Origin: Primulina eburnea
Taxonomy: Eukaryota; Streptophyta; Magnoliopsida; Lamiales; Gesneriaceae
NCBI RefSeq assembly: GCF_022965805.1
Contig: NC_133108.1
Coordinates: 22,535,545 to 22,599,544 of the forward strand
Length of the DNA: 64,000 nucleotides
Direction of reading: 5' to 3'
Shown: one piece after another, positions 34,901 through 47,020 of the stretch
How positions within the stretch are numbered: the stretch's first letter is position 1
Layout: every line of letters starts with the position of its first letter
Notes under the pieces: model-generated
Database searches by the model: none
What the model saw: the letters and a program-made list of their open reading frames with translations, nothing else
What the model was told of the DNA's origin: nothing
Translations under genes and position numbers: made by a program

Positions 34901-35869
34901 ACGATTGGTGTTTCAAATTTGATAGAAGACTGCTGTTTGTCTGGATTAGAATTTGAAACAGATTATAGACCGTTGAGACTTTTTACGGTACAAGTAGAAC
35001 CAGAGCTGATTATGAGAATTAAGGCAGCTCAGAAAGTTGATCAGAATGTACAGAAATCAATATCGATGGTTAGAGCAGGACATCGATCAGAGTATCAGGT
35101 ACGTGATAACGTTTTATACGTGAATAATCGTCTAGTTGTGCCGAATGTTCCAGATTTGAGACGACAGATATTGTCAGAAGCGCACAATCGATTTAGTATT
35201 CATCCTGGTGGCAGAAAGATGTATAACGATTTAAAAAGACAGTTCTGGTGGAAACAAATGAAGACTGACATTGCCGAATTTGTTTCCAGATGTCTGAATT
35301 GCCAGCAGGTGAAGGCAGAAAGAAATAAACCAGGAAGATTATTACAGAGTTTGTCCATTTCTGAGTGAAAATGGGATCACATTTCCATGGACTTTGTGAC
35401 GCAGTTGCCGCGTTTCTCCAGAGGTTGTGATGCGATTTGGGTCGTGATTGACAGATTAACCAAATCCGCATGTTTTATTCCGTACAAGATGACGTACAGA
35501 TTTGACCAGATGGCAGAGATCTATGTCAGAGAAGTGGTCAGATTGCATGGGATGCCGAAGTCGATTGTATCAGATCGTGATCCTCGATTTACTTCGCACT
35601 TCTGGCAGAGTTTGCAGCAGGCTCTCGGTACGAAGTTACATCTGAGTACCGCATATCATCCACAGACCGACGGACAGTCAGAGCGGACTATCCAGACATT
35701 GGAAGATATGCTGAGAGCAGTAGTGCTAGATTTTAGCACTAATTGGCAAGATGCATTGCCTCTTCGCGAGTTTTCGTACAACAACAGCTATCAGACGAGC
35801 ATTGAGATGGCACCATTTGAAGCGTTGTACGGAAAGAAGTGTAGATCCCCTCTATATTGGGATGATATC
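31949..35869 (+). pseudogene. Gag-pol of element D, main part
   Basis: Open from ATG 31949 for 1139 codons to TGA at 35366-35368, where I has Trp (TGG), then open again to the J insertion. Gag domain about residues 40-190. The knuckle is damaged: [14 protein letters not shown] has Ser where the second Cys is expected (I has [14 protein letters not shown]). Protease [12 protein letters not shown] (I has DTGA). Reverse transcriptase with [10 protein letters not shown] (near 34101). RNase [13 protein letters not shown]. Integrase zinc domain [13 protein letters not shown], then DRLTKS, SDRDPRF and the glutamate region [12 protein letters not shown]. Interrupted at 35870, after YWDDI. Confidence 0.9.
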
Positions 35870-37038
35870 TGTAAGGCCCGAGATAATAAAGATGATATTA
35901 TTTTAATCCGAGAGTATATAATTGGAAACTTTTGGAGTGTTGAATTATATTACAAGATGTTTGCAATTATTTAGGATTGAAATTGAATTAAAAATAGTTT
36001 TGAGGACCAATTTGCAAATAGTGAAAAGTTGAGGGACTAAAGTGCAATTAATGGGATTTGAGTGGACACTTGTCTTGCCATGCTTGAGTTATATATATAA
36101 GTTTCAATTTCTTTCAATTGTCCAGAGAAGAATCGAGAAAGCTTAAAGGAATTTGTCAAGTTTTCTTTCAAGCTTTAAATTGGGATTTTGAATGATCCGT
36201 TTATCAGAATTTAAATCCAGACACAGTACCGTACTCCTCTCGACGAGAGCTACAACTGGACGTAAGTTTTATTGAGTTCGGTTATCATTTGAAAAGATGA
36301 TGTTGTAGGAATTTGATATAATTCATATATGATGTTCTTGACATGTTAGACATCGTAGAACCGAAGTCAGATCAGGAAACAGATTGATTCTGGAATTGTT
36401 ATGATTTTTCAGATTATATTAATTGAAATTGAATAGATTTGGATTATAAACTGATTACAAATCGTATCGAATATGGGTTATGATTTGTAATTAATATCTG
36501 GTGATATGGTATTGACGGAAATACTGAGATTTTGTCGTTATGCCGCTGATTTGAGTTAATTCAGATTAATCAGATTCAGAGTTGAATTGAGAATGGAATA
36601 TTGATATTATGATTCTCGATATATCGTTTCAGATTTAAAGAGACAGTCTTGAGTTCAGAACTGATATTGATATTGTGCCTGTTTTATATTGTCATTTCCA
36701 GATTGAGAATGGACCGAGATAGAGTCGGGACTTCTTCTTCTTCTGAGTGAGAAGATAAAGGTATAAATTAATGTTGAGTTGGGATTGCACAACTCGAGTG
36801 AGGTTTGACTCGAGTTTCCCTAAATCACATACTTTACCTTATTGCATTGATATTTGCATTAAGTTGATTAATATACTTGTTCTCTTGATATTAGATGACA
36901 GGTATTAGACGAGTTATCTTGTGACAGAAGTGCCGGATAGTGGTGGTATTGCCACGGCACATTGCACGATGTCTCAAGATAGGATATTGACGATAGAGCT
37001 ACAGTCCTTGACGGTTAGGTCAGGACACTGGATGTTTG

Positions 37039-37222
37039 GTTATATCGAGTAATGGAATCTATTACGGAATTCGATATAGGAACACCATACTTGGTTATAT
37101 CGAGTAAAGGGTATTGGAATTCTTCTATTACGGAATTCGATATAGGAATACCAGGGCACTGGTTATATCGAGTAATAGAGATTATGGTTCCATCCTTTAC
37201 GGAATTCGATATAGGAATACCA
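37039..37222 (+). repeat. Inverted-repeat array in J (3 copies)
   Basis: Three copies, about 60-75 bp apart, of GGTTATATCGAGTAA, a short spacer, then TTACGGAATTCGATATAGGA. Each can fold on itself through ATATCGA and TCGATAT. The same array occurs inverted in both LTRs of I (about 49385-49575 and 56097-56280). Confidence 0.8.
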
Positions 37223-37321
37223 CATCTGAAAACCGGGATCCCTAGACTAGGATTGAGTCTAGTCTAAAATGTAGAGTCACTAGCCTGAGTGACAGCTAGA
37301 TTGAGTGGTATTGATTAATAC

Positions 37322-37690
37322 TGATTATGTTCCTGATATTGGTACATGTCTGGAATAAGAATTATTCTTGATATTGATTATGTTCCTGATATTGGTACAT
37401 GTTTAGAATAGAAGAAATTATTCTTGATATTGATCATGTTCCAGATGTTGGTCCATGTTTAGAATAGGAGTTATTCTTGATATTGATTATGTTCCTGATA
37501 TTGGTACATGTCTAGAATAGGAATTATTCTTGATATTGAATTATGTTCCTGATATTGGTACATGTTTAGAATAGGAATTATTCTTGATATTGATTTATGT
37601 TCCTGATATTGGTACATGCTTAGAATAGGATTTATTCTAGAGATTGAATTATGTTCCTGATTAGGGTACATGTTTAGAATATGATTTATG
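37322..37690 (+). repeat. Minisatellite in J, about 7 units of 52-61 bp
   Basis: Tandem units built on ATGTTCCTGATATTGGTACA then AGAATAGGAATTATTCTTGA. Units differ by point changes and short indels and there are no unique spacers. Absent from the other LTRs here. Confidence 0.85.
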
Positions 37691-38147
37691 CTTGTTATTG
37701 ATTTATATCATGAGGTTGATATAGGATATGATTTTTGTTATATGCTCTTATATGATTTATATGATTGCATGTATACATGATTTATACTGAGAATGTAATT
37801 CTCACCGGAGTTATCCGGCTGTTGTCTTGTTTGTATGTGTGCATGGCAACAGGTGGGCTAGAATCAGGGTCGTGAAGAGAATGAGGCTGGACTAGATAGC
37901 GTGGAGATCCGGGCTTCAGAAGCAACTTAGGATTCAGTACTGATATGTAGTTGAACCTAGTTGAATTATGGTAGATCCTACAATAATTGTATATTATGTA
38001 TGTTATGTAATTTGAATTTAATTACATTATGTTTCCGCTGTGTATTTTAAAAAAAATAAAAAATAAAAAATTTAGACCCTGTTTATTATGAATGATTAAA
38101 TATTCCTAATGATGATTAAGGAATGGATTAGCGTCCGGGTCCCCACA

Positions 38148-38710
38148 ATATCTCTGAAGTTCCTGCAATTGGACCAGATATGATCAGAGATATGACAGAA
38201 AAAGTGAAGCTAATTCGGAAGAAAATGAAGGCAGCGCAAGACAGACAGGCCAAATATGCCAATGCTCGACGTAGACCATTGGTATTTGAGGTTGGAGACC
38301 GAGTATTTTTGAAGATCTCACCTTTCAGAGGAGTTGTCAGATTTGGCAAGAAAGGGAAATTGTCTCCACGATATATTGGGCCTTATGAGATTCTCGAGAA
38401 GATAGGAGATCGTGCCTATCGACTCGCTTTACCGCCTTCATTATCTGGGATACATGATGTCTTTCATGTATCGTTATTAAGGAAATTCCTTCCTGATGCT
38501 TCACATGCTATACAACCAGCCGAGGCCGAGCTTGATGAATCTCTGAGCTATGTTGAAAAACCGATTCAGATTATCGATCGTAAAGAAAAGCAACTCAGAA
38601 CGAAGATGATTCCACTTGTGAAAGTACAATGGACTCGTCATGGTATATAAGAAGCAACCTGGGAAACTGAATCAGATATGAGACAAGAATTCCCAGAGTT
38701 ATTTCGATGA
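38148..38710 (+). pseudogene. Gag-pol of element D, C-terminal part
   Basis: Continues the frame after J: integrase C-terminal region with [20 protein letters not shown], then [31 protein letters not shown] and a chromodomain-like end [21 protein letters not shown] at 38648-38650 lies just before the last motif; the ancestral stop is at 38708-38710. Confidence 0.88.
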
Positions 38711-38770
38711 TGTAAATTCGCATACAGTTTTGTATATATACTCCTTGTTGATACGAATAAAATACTTGTG

Positions 38771-38807
38771 ATTTCGAGGACGAAATCGTATCTTAGGAGG
38801 GGAGAAA
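38771..38807 (+). promoter_or_regulatory. Conserved motif and polypurine tract of D
   Basis: TTTCGAGGACGAAATCG followed by AGGAGGGGAGAAA (38795-38807), directly before the 3' LTR. Confidence 0.82.
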
Positions 38808-40512
38808 TGTAATGCCCAAGATTTTATATCATGTTAATATGAGATTATTGATTATTAGTGGACACGATTATAACCCGGACCATTTTGAGATTAATTTGAG
38901 AAGACTAAATTGTTGGGCGAAGATGGCGCGCCCGGGCGGAAGTTTTTAACCGCCCGAGCGCGAGTGCCTAGTGGAATAGGGCCGAGAGTTACTCGCCCGG
39001 GCGGAAGTTTGTGCTCGCCCGAGCGAGACTGCTTGAATTTGCGAGGGCCGAGAGTTACTCGCCCGGGCGGAAACTTATGTCCGCCCGAGCGAGAGACGTG
39101 TTCGGTGAAAGAATGGGCCACGTCGTGTAATGCATGCAAGGTATATATATATATATATATGTATATCTTTGCTTCAGAAACGAGAAAATGAAGGGAAATC
39201 GAAGGCTTCGGAGGAAAATAGCTTTTGATTTCAGAATTTGATTTACGATCAATCCGTCTTTTAGATTTTAAATCCGACTTCGGTACTGAGCTCCTATCGA
39301 CGTAGGCTACAACTGGACGTAAGTTTTACTACGTTTTGACATGTTTTGAAATTATGATGTTGTTAGAATTGAATACACGTCATATATGTTATTCTTGACA
39401 TGTTAGACAGCGTAGAATCGAAGTCAGATTAAGAAACGGACTGAATATGGAATTGTTATGATTTTCAGAATGAAATTGAATGAGATGTGATATCAGATTT
39501 GTACAGGGATTGATTATAAATTATTAGAACTGGTATATACTGGTTTGGTATCGCCGGTATCGCAAGATTGTACGGTTGTACCGTCAGAATTTGGTAAAAC
39601 AGAGATGTTGTGATTTGATTAGAATATTGATACAGAATATATTGATATGTCATTGCCAGATTGAGTATTGACAGACCTTGTGTTCGAGACTTCGACAGAT
39701 TCAGAAAGACAGCAAGAAAGGTATAAATTAATGTTGAGTTGTGATTGCACAACTTAAGTTAGGTTTGACTTGAGTTTCCCTAAATCACATACTTTATTTT
39801 ATAGCATTGATATTTGCAGATTATCAGATGGATATGTTAATGTATTGACTTAGAACAGAGTCAGAGTCCGAGTCTAGGGCAGACAGCCTAGCTAGGGCAG
39901 AACCGCCGAGTCTTTCTCAGACCCGATAAGACTCTACACTTACGGTGTATCGACGAGCTTCAGATGTAGATCGACGTCTATCTCAGACACACTCGATACA
40001 GCATACCAAAGTCTAAATTAGATTGGGATCCCTAGATTTGAGATAAGATAAGATTAGATCATGAGTCATTAATTCATGTAATCAGATTAGATACATGTTT
40101 TGATGTTTGTTTATGCTTTTATATATGTTTTATATGATTGCAATTAATACATTGTTTATACTGGGATATTTATATCTCACCGGAGTTATCCGGCTGTTGT
40201 CTTGTTTGTATGTGTGCATGACAACAGGTGGGACAGGTACAGGGTCACAGAGGTGAAGACAGATCGAGATTAGAGTGGTGATACCGGACTTGGACTAGAG
40301 CTAGGGTTTAAACACTTGATAGTAGTTGTTGAACCTGAGTATGTATGATTGTATATTTTATCAGATTTATACTTTTATACTGATATGTATAGGAGTTTGA
40401 TTCCATTACCTTCCGCATTTTAAAAAAAAAAAAATTTAGACCCTGTTTATTATAATTGATTAATTAGTCCCAATCATGATTAAAAAGATGATTAGCGTCC
40501 TAGGTCCCCACA
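38808..40512 (+). repeat. 3' LTR of element D
   Basis: 1705 bp, TGTAATGCCCAAG to GTCCTAGGTCCCCACA. About 20 differences from the 5' LTR. CpG-rich block about 38926-39098; hairpin 40194-40227. Confidence 0.92.
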
Positions 40513-41639
40513 GCTAGTGAAAGCGGAACATCAGAGACCAGCAGGTATGCTCAAGCCTCTTCCTATTCCCGAATGGAAGTGGGAGATGTCACCATGGACT
40601 TCGTTGTCGGTCTGCCGAAGTCAGTCAGAGGGTCTAATGCTATATGGGTGATTGTTGATCGTCTTACGAAATCAGCTCATTTCTTGCCTATTAAGACGAA
40701 TTTCTCCATGATCCAGTATGCAGAGTTGTATATCCAGGAGATTGTCAGACTTCATGGTATTCCCATTTCTATAGTGTCTGACCGAGATCCTAGATTCACT
40801 TCATCATTTTGGAAGAGTCTACATTCAGCTATGAGTACAAAGTTGTTGTTTAGCACAGCTTTCCACCCACAGACAGATGGTCAGTCTGAGAGAGTTATCC
40901 AGGTTTTGGAGGATCTTCTTCGTGCATGTGTTCTTGATTTCTCTGGGAGTTGGGAATCAAAGCTACCGTTGGTGGAGTTTACCTATAACAACAGTTTTCA
41001 GTCGTCTATAGGTATGACTCAATATGAGCACTGTACGGTCGTAAGTGTAGATCGCCTATTCATTGGGATGAAGTAGGGGAGAGAGCAGAATTGGGTCCGG
41101 AGATTATGCAGCAGGCTGCGGATGTAGTATTCAAGATGCGTGATAGGATGATGACTGCTCAGAGTAGACAGAAGAGTTATGCAGATCAGAGGAGGAGAGA
41201 TTTAGAGTTTGCTGTTGGTGACCATGTTTTCGTGAAGATTGCACCGATGAAAGGTTTCATGCGGTTTGGGAAGAAATGAAAGCTCAGTCCGAGATTCATT
41301 GGACCATTTGAGATCATCGACAGAGTTGGGACATTAGCTTATCGTGTTTCTCTTCCGCCGAATCTAGCCGGAGTACACAACGTGTTTCACGTCTCCATGT
41401 TCAGGAAGTATATGGCGAATCCATCGCATGTCTTGAACTTTGAACCGTTACAACTCACTCCGAACTTGTCTTATGAAGAAAGACCAGTGCAAAATTTAGA
41501 CAGACAGGAGAAAAAACTTCGGAACAAACTGATCAGGCTAGTGAAAGTCAAATGGCTCAATCATTCGGAGGAGGAAGCTACATGGGAATCTGAGCCAGAG
41601 ATGAAGAGTCGATATCCAGAGTTCTTCGGTAAGATTTAA
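40513..41639 (+). pseudogene. Element C integrase end and chromodomain-like C-terminus
   Basis: Resumes after the GCTAG duplication. Integrase core with [28 protein letters not shown] and [12 protein letters not shown]. One-base shifts near 40590 and 41025 and a stop at 41277-41279 break the frame. The C-terminal part has IGPFEI, FHVSMFRKYMANPSH and EEEATWESEPEMKSRYPEFF, ending at 41639. Confidence 0.88.
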
Positions 41640-41674
41640 TTTCGGGGACGAAATTTCTGTAAAGGGGGGAGATT
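41640..41674 (+). promoter_or_regulatory. Conserved motif and polypurine tract of C
   Basis: GGGGACGAAATTTCTG followed by AAAGGGGGGAGA (41661-41672), directly before the 3' LTR at 41675. Confidence 0.8.
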
Positions 41675-41791
41675 TGTAGAACCCGAAAAATCAGATTGTG
41701 TATAAATCATGCATAATTTCTATTATTTAAATTAAAAATGAATTTTTATGAATATATGAAGTGTTTTATTTATTTTAAAAGTAGATGTTTA
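41675..41791 (+). repeat. 3' LTR of element C, first piece
   Basis: 117 bp matching 23836-23952, broken off after GTAGATGTTTA where LTR E starts. Confidence 0.85.
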
Positions 41792-44182
41792 TGTAAAACC
41801 CGTAAATCAGACTATGTATAAGTCATGCATAATTCTAGTATTTAAAAATTAAAATGATTTGGATTTTATGAGTATTTAAATTCTTTTCTTTACATTTATT
41901 TATTTTACGCAGTAGTTTAATTGTTACCTTTTCAGTTAAATAAGTGAGGCCGGACTGGAGATGGAGTATTGAGATAAGTTAATAAAGACTTATTTAAGAA
42001 GTGGTAACTTAGCATGTTAGTAAATATATTTTAAAAAGTTGACATGCATGCAAGTTATTAAACTTCTATGGTATTTTATTTAATTGTTTTTAAAGCATTA
42101 AATGCATGTTTATTTCATTAATTTATGTTTTATTATTTTTATGCATTTTAGGCATAATTCATGCATGATAGGATTTAATTCACGAAATTCATGCATTAGA
42201 ATTTCTAGATGCATTTCACGTTCAAACGAGGATCGGAGACTGAAGAATTTTCAGGAAAATTATTTTATTATAGGATTTATTTTTATAAATTAAGTTAAGG
42301 TATTTTTAAGGGTATTTCTCAAAAATGGGATTTTATTTGGGTATTTTTACTCGCAGGACTTTACTTTTAACAATATGCAAATTTTATCAAATCGGGGGAT
42401 TTTTAATGGTTCAGCTATTACCTTCAAAACTTTTTCAACACGAAATATTTTTCGGGAGTGTGTTTGGATTTAATGGGCCTGTTTTTAAACTCGTTGGTCT
42501 TGAAATCATTTTAAAACCTTTAATTATCAAATTTGACCCATTAATTAATATTTTACCTATATAATTAAGCTACCAAATATTATTAACCCTAAACCTAGTT
42601 ATTTACTCCCTCACTCAGCCGACACCCCACTAAGAATTCCTCACCAGCTCGAAATTCTCAACAGCAAAGCTCAAGAACCTTCGGCCATTGCAATCATCGC
42701 TTAGACCAATTCTCACGGCGTTTTCTCCACTTTCTCCTCGAGCCATTACATCATAAGGCACGCATTGTATCATTTCTTTTGCATCACACTCGTCTAGTAT
42801 ATTACTGAATGTGTTCTTGCATTGAAAGTTTTGATCCAGCCATGAGCATTAAAGATTTACGATATTTACGTGTCTATTTCATTTCCCTCCGTTGTGCTCA
42901 TGATCTTTCTGAATTTTCGTGTAAGGGGGCTGCTGTATAGATTCATCAGGGAGCTGTTGTTGTCGAGAGGGATGGGGATTAGTAGCTAGAGTCTAAGCTT
43001 GATCGATCAAGGTTTGTTTCTTTGAGGGGCCGATCGGTGTTTGTTGTCGGGTATTTCGGTTTGGCAAGATTTAAGGTTTTGGGGCGGGCTGCGATCATGG
43101 GCTCGAACCAAGCTGTGTTTCAAACCTTTTAGAGTCTATTAAGATGTTAGGAATTAGCCATGGATGTTTGGTCGAGGAGAAGATCGATCCTAGGGAATTT
43201 AGCTTGACCGAGAGAAGATATGCTAGGTTTGGTTGTTTGCTGAGTTTGGCTTGTGCAGCAACATTAGAATTCGGTTAGGCTTGGTTTAGGAGGGTCATTA
43301 AGGACTAAACGGTGAGCCTTAAAGGCTGGACACGTGAGGGGATGAGGTGCACCGAATATACAAGGGGTTGGAGACAAGTGTTGGAATATAAGTGTACTAG
43401 TGGGGTGTGGCCGAGAGTTTGTTATGTTCTGGAATTTCCAGCCATGGTTTTAGGGACCTAATGACATTGTTTTAGGATAATTATAGTGTTTTTAGGCGTG
43501 ATAAAAAGTTGGGAAATTTTTGGTTAAGTTTCGGTTCGATTCGGGTTAAAACCGGGACCCCGGTCCAAGTTTTAAAACGAATCAGTTAAGTTGAGAATTG
43601 GGCTCTAATTTATGTCTAAGAATGTTTTTAAATATGTTTTGGATTATTTTAAGGAGTTTGGTAAGTTTCGGGTCAATTTTAGAGGTCCAGGGGAAAAACG
43701 GTAATTTTTGGGTTCTAGAGGCAAAATAGTCATTTTGCACCCGAGGTGAGATTTTGGTCCTGGCAGCGCCCTGAGCACAAATCATGATATTTTTAAATGT
43801 TCATGCATTACTTTTACGATATTTACGCTATTATAATAATTATGGTGCATGCTTAGTTTAAAGGAATTAAGAGAGAAAACGTGAGAAAGTGAAGAGCACT
43901 CCGTCTCCGCCGTGTCGCGTCGTTATTTCGTTTGTTTTCTGTCAAAACAAACCAAGGCATGTTTATATCTTCTTTCACTCTTCAATCAAGTCATATAGGT
44001 ATTTTTAAATATCGCAAGTACATGATTTTAATGCAAGAAGATCGAAATTGTTCCTATTTAATTATGTTGGCTAATTATATTACGTGCATACAAAATATTC
44101 ATTTTTGAGATTTATGCGATATTGCTTGTGGCCATCTCACTATCATGGGAGCATTATTTTACCCGGTCGCAAGTTACCGGTC
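41792..44182 (+). repeat. LTR E, 5' part, inside the 3' LTR of C
   Basis: Starts TGTAAAACCCGTAAATCAG and is closely related to LTRs H (57698) and G (minus strand, 62154). It runs through AT-rich and non-coding sequence to the ACCCGGTCGCAAGTTACCGG segment near 44161, at the place where relatives have their last third. The 3' end of E and its second target duplication are missing, and about 1.5 kb of C's LTR (equivalent to 23953-25467) was lost, so this is a recombined junction and not a simple insertion. Confidence 0.7.
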
Positions 44183-44329
44183 ATGGGAATAGTGCTCCCA
44201 TTACCGAGCATTAATTGTTACCGTTTCAGTTAAATAAGTGAAGCCGGACTGGAGATGGAGTATTGAGATAAGTTAATAAAGACTTATTTAAGACCGGTAA
44301 CTGGCGACCGGGTAAAATAATGCTCCCAT
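44145..44329. repeat. Fold-back junction with templated copies
   Basis: Arms of 38 bp (44145-44182 and 44292-44329) are inverted copies with one mismatch. Between them, 44213-44293 is a direct copy of 41919-41999 (81 bp, two differences) from the start of LTR E, 2.3 kb upstream. Right of the second arm, LTR C resumes at 44332. Confidence 0.88.
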
Positions 44330-44331
44330 GA

Positions 44332-45155
44332 CCGGTAAAAATAAGGTTATAATTATATTACGTGCATAAAATATTAAATGTTTATTTTTGAGATATATGT
44401 CATATGTCTTGTGGCCACCTTATGTTTATGGGTTTGGAAGTCGGTAGGCGCAACCGAGGACCTCTCCACCCGATGAATTACGACCGGTTTACGATTATGT
44501 ATGGGTACGGATATCCAGTCCAAGGGCTGTGGTGATCTCTACCGCCCAGTATACTCTGGTTTAGTCTGATCAGGCACTCACGTTATGATATGGGCCACTT
44601 GCATAGAAACATTGTCTCTACCAGAAAATTATGATATGATATGACAGAGCTCTATTGAGCAATGCTTTTACGTATGATTTTCAGATATGCACGTAGATAT
44701 AATTATTCATGATACGATTTTCACCATACGCTTTACGATACTTTATTTTACGTTGCATACGATTTTATGATATATATTACTTGTTATTCACGATATATAC
44801 ATGTTGAGTCTTTATACTCACTAGACTTGATTGTTGTAGGTACTGATGAGGTCGAGATGGAGGGCGTAGACCAGTGAGCTATCTTGTGGCAGCGGTAGAA
44901 AACCCGAGGACCTCATGTTTTGGTTTATGCACCTTTTATTATTCAAACTCAGTTTTAATACGTTGGATTATTTTTAAATTGTTGTTTACATTGGATTATT
45001 TTTAAATTGTTGATTGAAAACAATATTTGTTTCTGCTGTTATTTTAAAGTTAAAATTATTTACATGTTTATTTTATAAATGAGGCGAGATAATTATTTAT
45101 TTATAAAAAATTTTATAATTCCGCAAAAATATGAATAAGAATACGGGCCTTTACA
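44332..45155 (+). repeat. 3' LTR of element C, second piece
   Basis: Matches 25468-26293 of the 5' LTR closely and ends ACGGGCCTTTACA, followed by the TTAAG target duplication (45156-45160). It keeps the CA terminus that the 5' LTR lost. Confidence 0.87.
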
Positions 45156-45998
45156 TTAAGTTTATTTTCATGTTCTCATGTTAGAATTTGGTCGCAGTGA
45201 GCCTGGGAACAATCCAACTCATTCGGTAAAACAGGGTTATAATTATATTACGTGCATAAAATATAAAATGTTATTTTTGAGATATATGCGATATGTATTG
45301 TGGCCACCTTACGCTTATGGGATTGCTTCACCCGGTGACTTACGACCGGTTTACGATTACGTATGGGTACGGATATCCAGTCCAAGGGCTGTGATGATCT
45401 CTACTGCCCAGTATACTGTGGTTTAGTCTGATCAGACGATTCATGTTATGTTAAGGGCCACTTGCGTTGAACATTATCTCTACAGAAAAATTACGATATA
45501 ATATGTTATGACAGAGCTCTATCGAGCAAAGCTTTTACGTATGATTTTCAGGTGTGCACGTTTATAATTACTCATGACATGATTTTCACGTTACGCTTTA
45601 CGAGACGATATGTTTATGATACACGAAATTTTATGATATATTTACTTGTTATTCACGATATATGCATGCTGAGTCTTTAGGCTTACTAGACTTGATTTTT
45701 GTAGATACTGATGAGGTCGGGACCGAGGGCGGGGACCAGTGAGCTAGCTTGGGTCGCCAGTAGTAGGAACCCGAGAACCTCATTTTTTATCATTTACTAT
45801 TTATGCTCAAACTCAGTTTTTACTTTGACGCATTATTTTTAAATTGTGGTTTGAAAACAATATTTGCTTCCGCTGTTACATTAAAACATTAAATCTTTTT
45901 AACAGTTTATTTTATGAATGAGGCATGTTACTTATTTAAAAAGAAAAAAAATTTAAATAATTCCGCAAATTTACAAATACGAAATACGGGCCATTACA
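45156..45998 (+). repeat. Old LTR F, right part
   Basis: Continues F after element C. Diverged from LTR C but collinear (GTCCAAGGGCTGTG, TGAGTCTTTA, CTTCCGCTGTTA blocks); ends ACGGGCCATTACA. No primer site follows, so F was a 3' or solo LTR. Confidence 0.75.
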
Positions 45999-47020
45999 AC
46001 GCTGACACTTGAGTAGGTCGAGTCCGGTAGTACATTCCAGAGAGACATTATTTTCCGATTAGCTTGATAGTTAATGTTTTAAAGATTATGTTAATTATTT
46101 AATTAGAGATTTTTATACTTTATTTTGAAGTTCAATTTTAAATTTTTAAATGCATGAGGGTTTTAATTAAAGGATTCGAATTTTATAAAGGAAAAAAAAT
46201 TAATAAGATTTTAAAATTAAAAAGTAGTGAATGTTTCAAATAGACATCTTAATGTCCTTACCAATGAAACATGATGTTTCCTTCACATATTCTAGTCTCA
46301 AGCTCAAGGGATTTTATCCTTATTTCACTCAGCTAATTCGACTAGGAATATGTTTAAAATATATGATGCACTTCCTAATGAGTTTTATTACCTTACGTTG
46401 AGAGTAAGATCTCATGGTATCTTTTTCATATTCAAAAATTTTATATATGCATCTTACATGAGTATACAAATAAATTAAATGTTATAATAAGATAAAATCG
46501 TAAAATATTATTAAAATAAATATTATTTTTACATAATAGTCAATAAAATCAAAGTCAAAAGTTGACTCATTCGACACCTACTATAACAGCAGAAGCCCAT
46601 TGATGCACACTGTTTCCATGGTTTTCAGCATTGGTAAAAGAAAAGGAAAGCAGTGCTTATTGGTGATCCTCGGGAGTTGAGGAAGATCATGGATCATCGC
46701 GATGATTATGATTATTTTAGCCGCACATTTGGCAGTTTTTTTGGATTTTCCATGGCCTGAAATTGAGGGAAAAGGGGATATTCAAGGGGATTTCGTGATG
46801 GCAAATAACAAATGATCAGAAGATTATGAGACTACTTCATCCTATACTGCTCGAATAGTCCACTCGTGTGTCCCGAGAAGTTAATCGCTAATTCGATATG
46901 GAAAGATATTCAAAAATATATGTATGAAATCTTCAGGTGTGAAGGTTCCAAGCAACCTTGAACATGGAAAACAATCGGAGGAACGACTAGCATTGAAAAC
47001 AAGCTTACATGGTAGAAAGG
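45999..47020. other. AT-rich unassigned DNA with possible gene relic
   Basis: No long ORF and no LTR features. 46570-46830 is less AT-rich and one short frame (LRKIMDHRDDYDYFSRTFG) looks peptide-like, but it is too short to assign. This may be the only non-LTR host sequence in the window. Confidence 0.3.

Larger units (their letters stand above)
35870..38147 (+). mobile_element. Solo LTR J inside element D
   Basis: 2278 bp from TGTAAGGCCCGAGATAAT to GTCCGGGTCCCCACA with no primer site, coding region or partner LTR. ATATC at 35865-35869 and 38148-38152 is the target duplication. This is the standard product of recombination between the two LTRs of a full element. TATA-like ATATATATAA at 36091-36100; two internal repeat arrays; conserved hairpin at 37819-37852. 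It lacks the CpG-rich block of D and I. Confidence 0.92.
29989..40512 (+). mobile_element. Gypsy (chromovirus) element D, complete but decayed
   Basis: 5' LTR 29989-31689, primer site 31695-31706, gag-pol 31949-38710 split by solo LTR J at 35870-38147, polypurine tract 38795-38807, 3' LTR 38808-40512. GCTAG at 29984-29988 and 40513-40517 is the target duplication in element C. LTRs differ at about 20 of 1700 sites (by eye), so it is older than B and I. Closely related to I, which lies inverted 8.4 kb to the right. Confidence 0.92.
23836..45155 (+). mobile_element. Gypsy (chromovirus) element C, split by D and rearranged at its 3' LTR
   Basis: 5' LTR 23836-26293, primer site 26296-26307, gag 26543-27560, candidate intron 27561-27756, protease-pol 27757-29988, insertion D 29989-40512, rest of pol 40513-41639, polypurine tract 41661-41674, 3' LTR in pieces 41675-41791 and 44332-45155. 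TTAAG at 23831-23835 and 45156-45160 are the target duplications, showing insertion into LTR F. Several stops and frameshifts; not functional. Confidence 0.88.

Noticed and set aside
37322..37690. CRISPR-like repeat array
   Set aside because: Head-to-tail minisatellite without unique spacers, inside a plant LTR.
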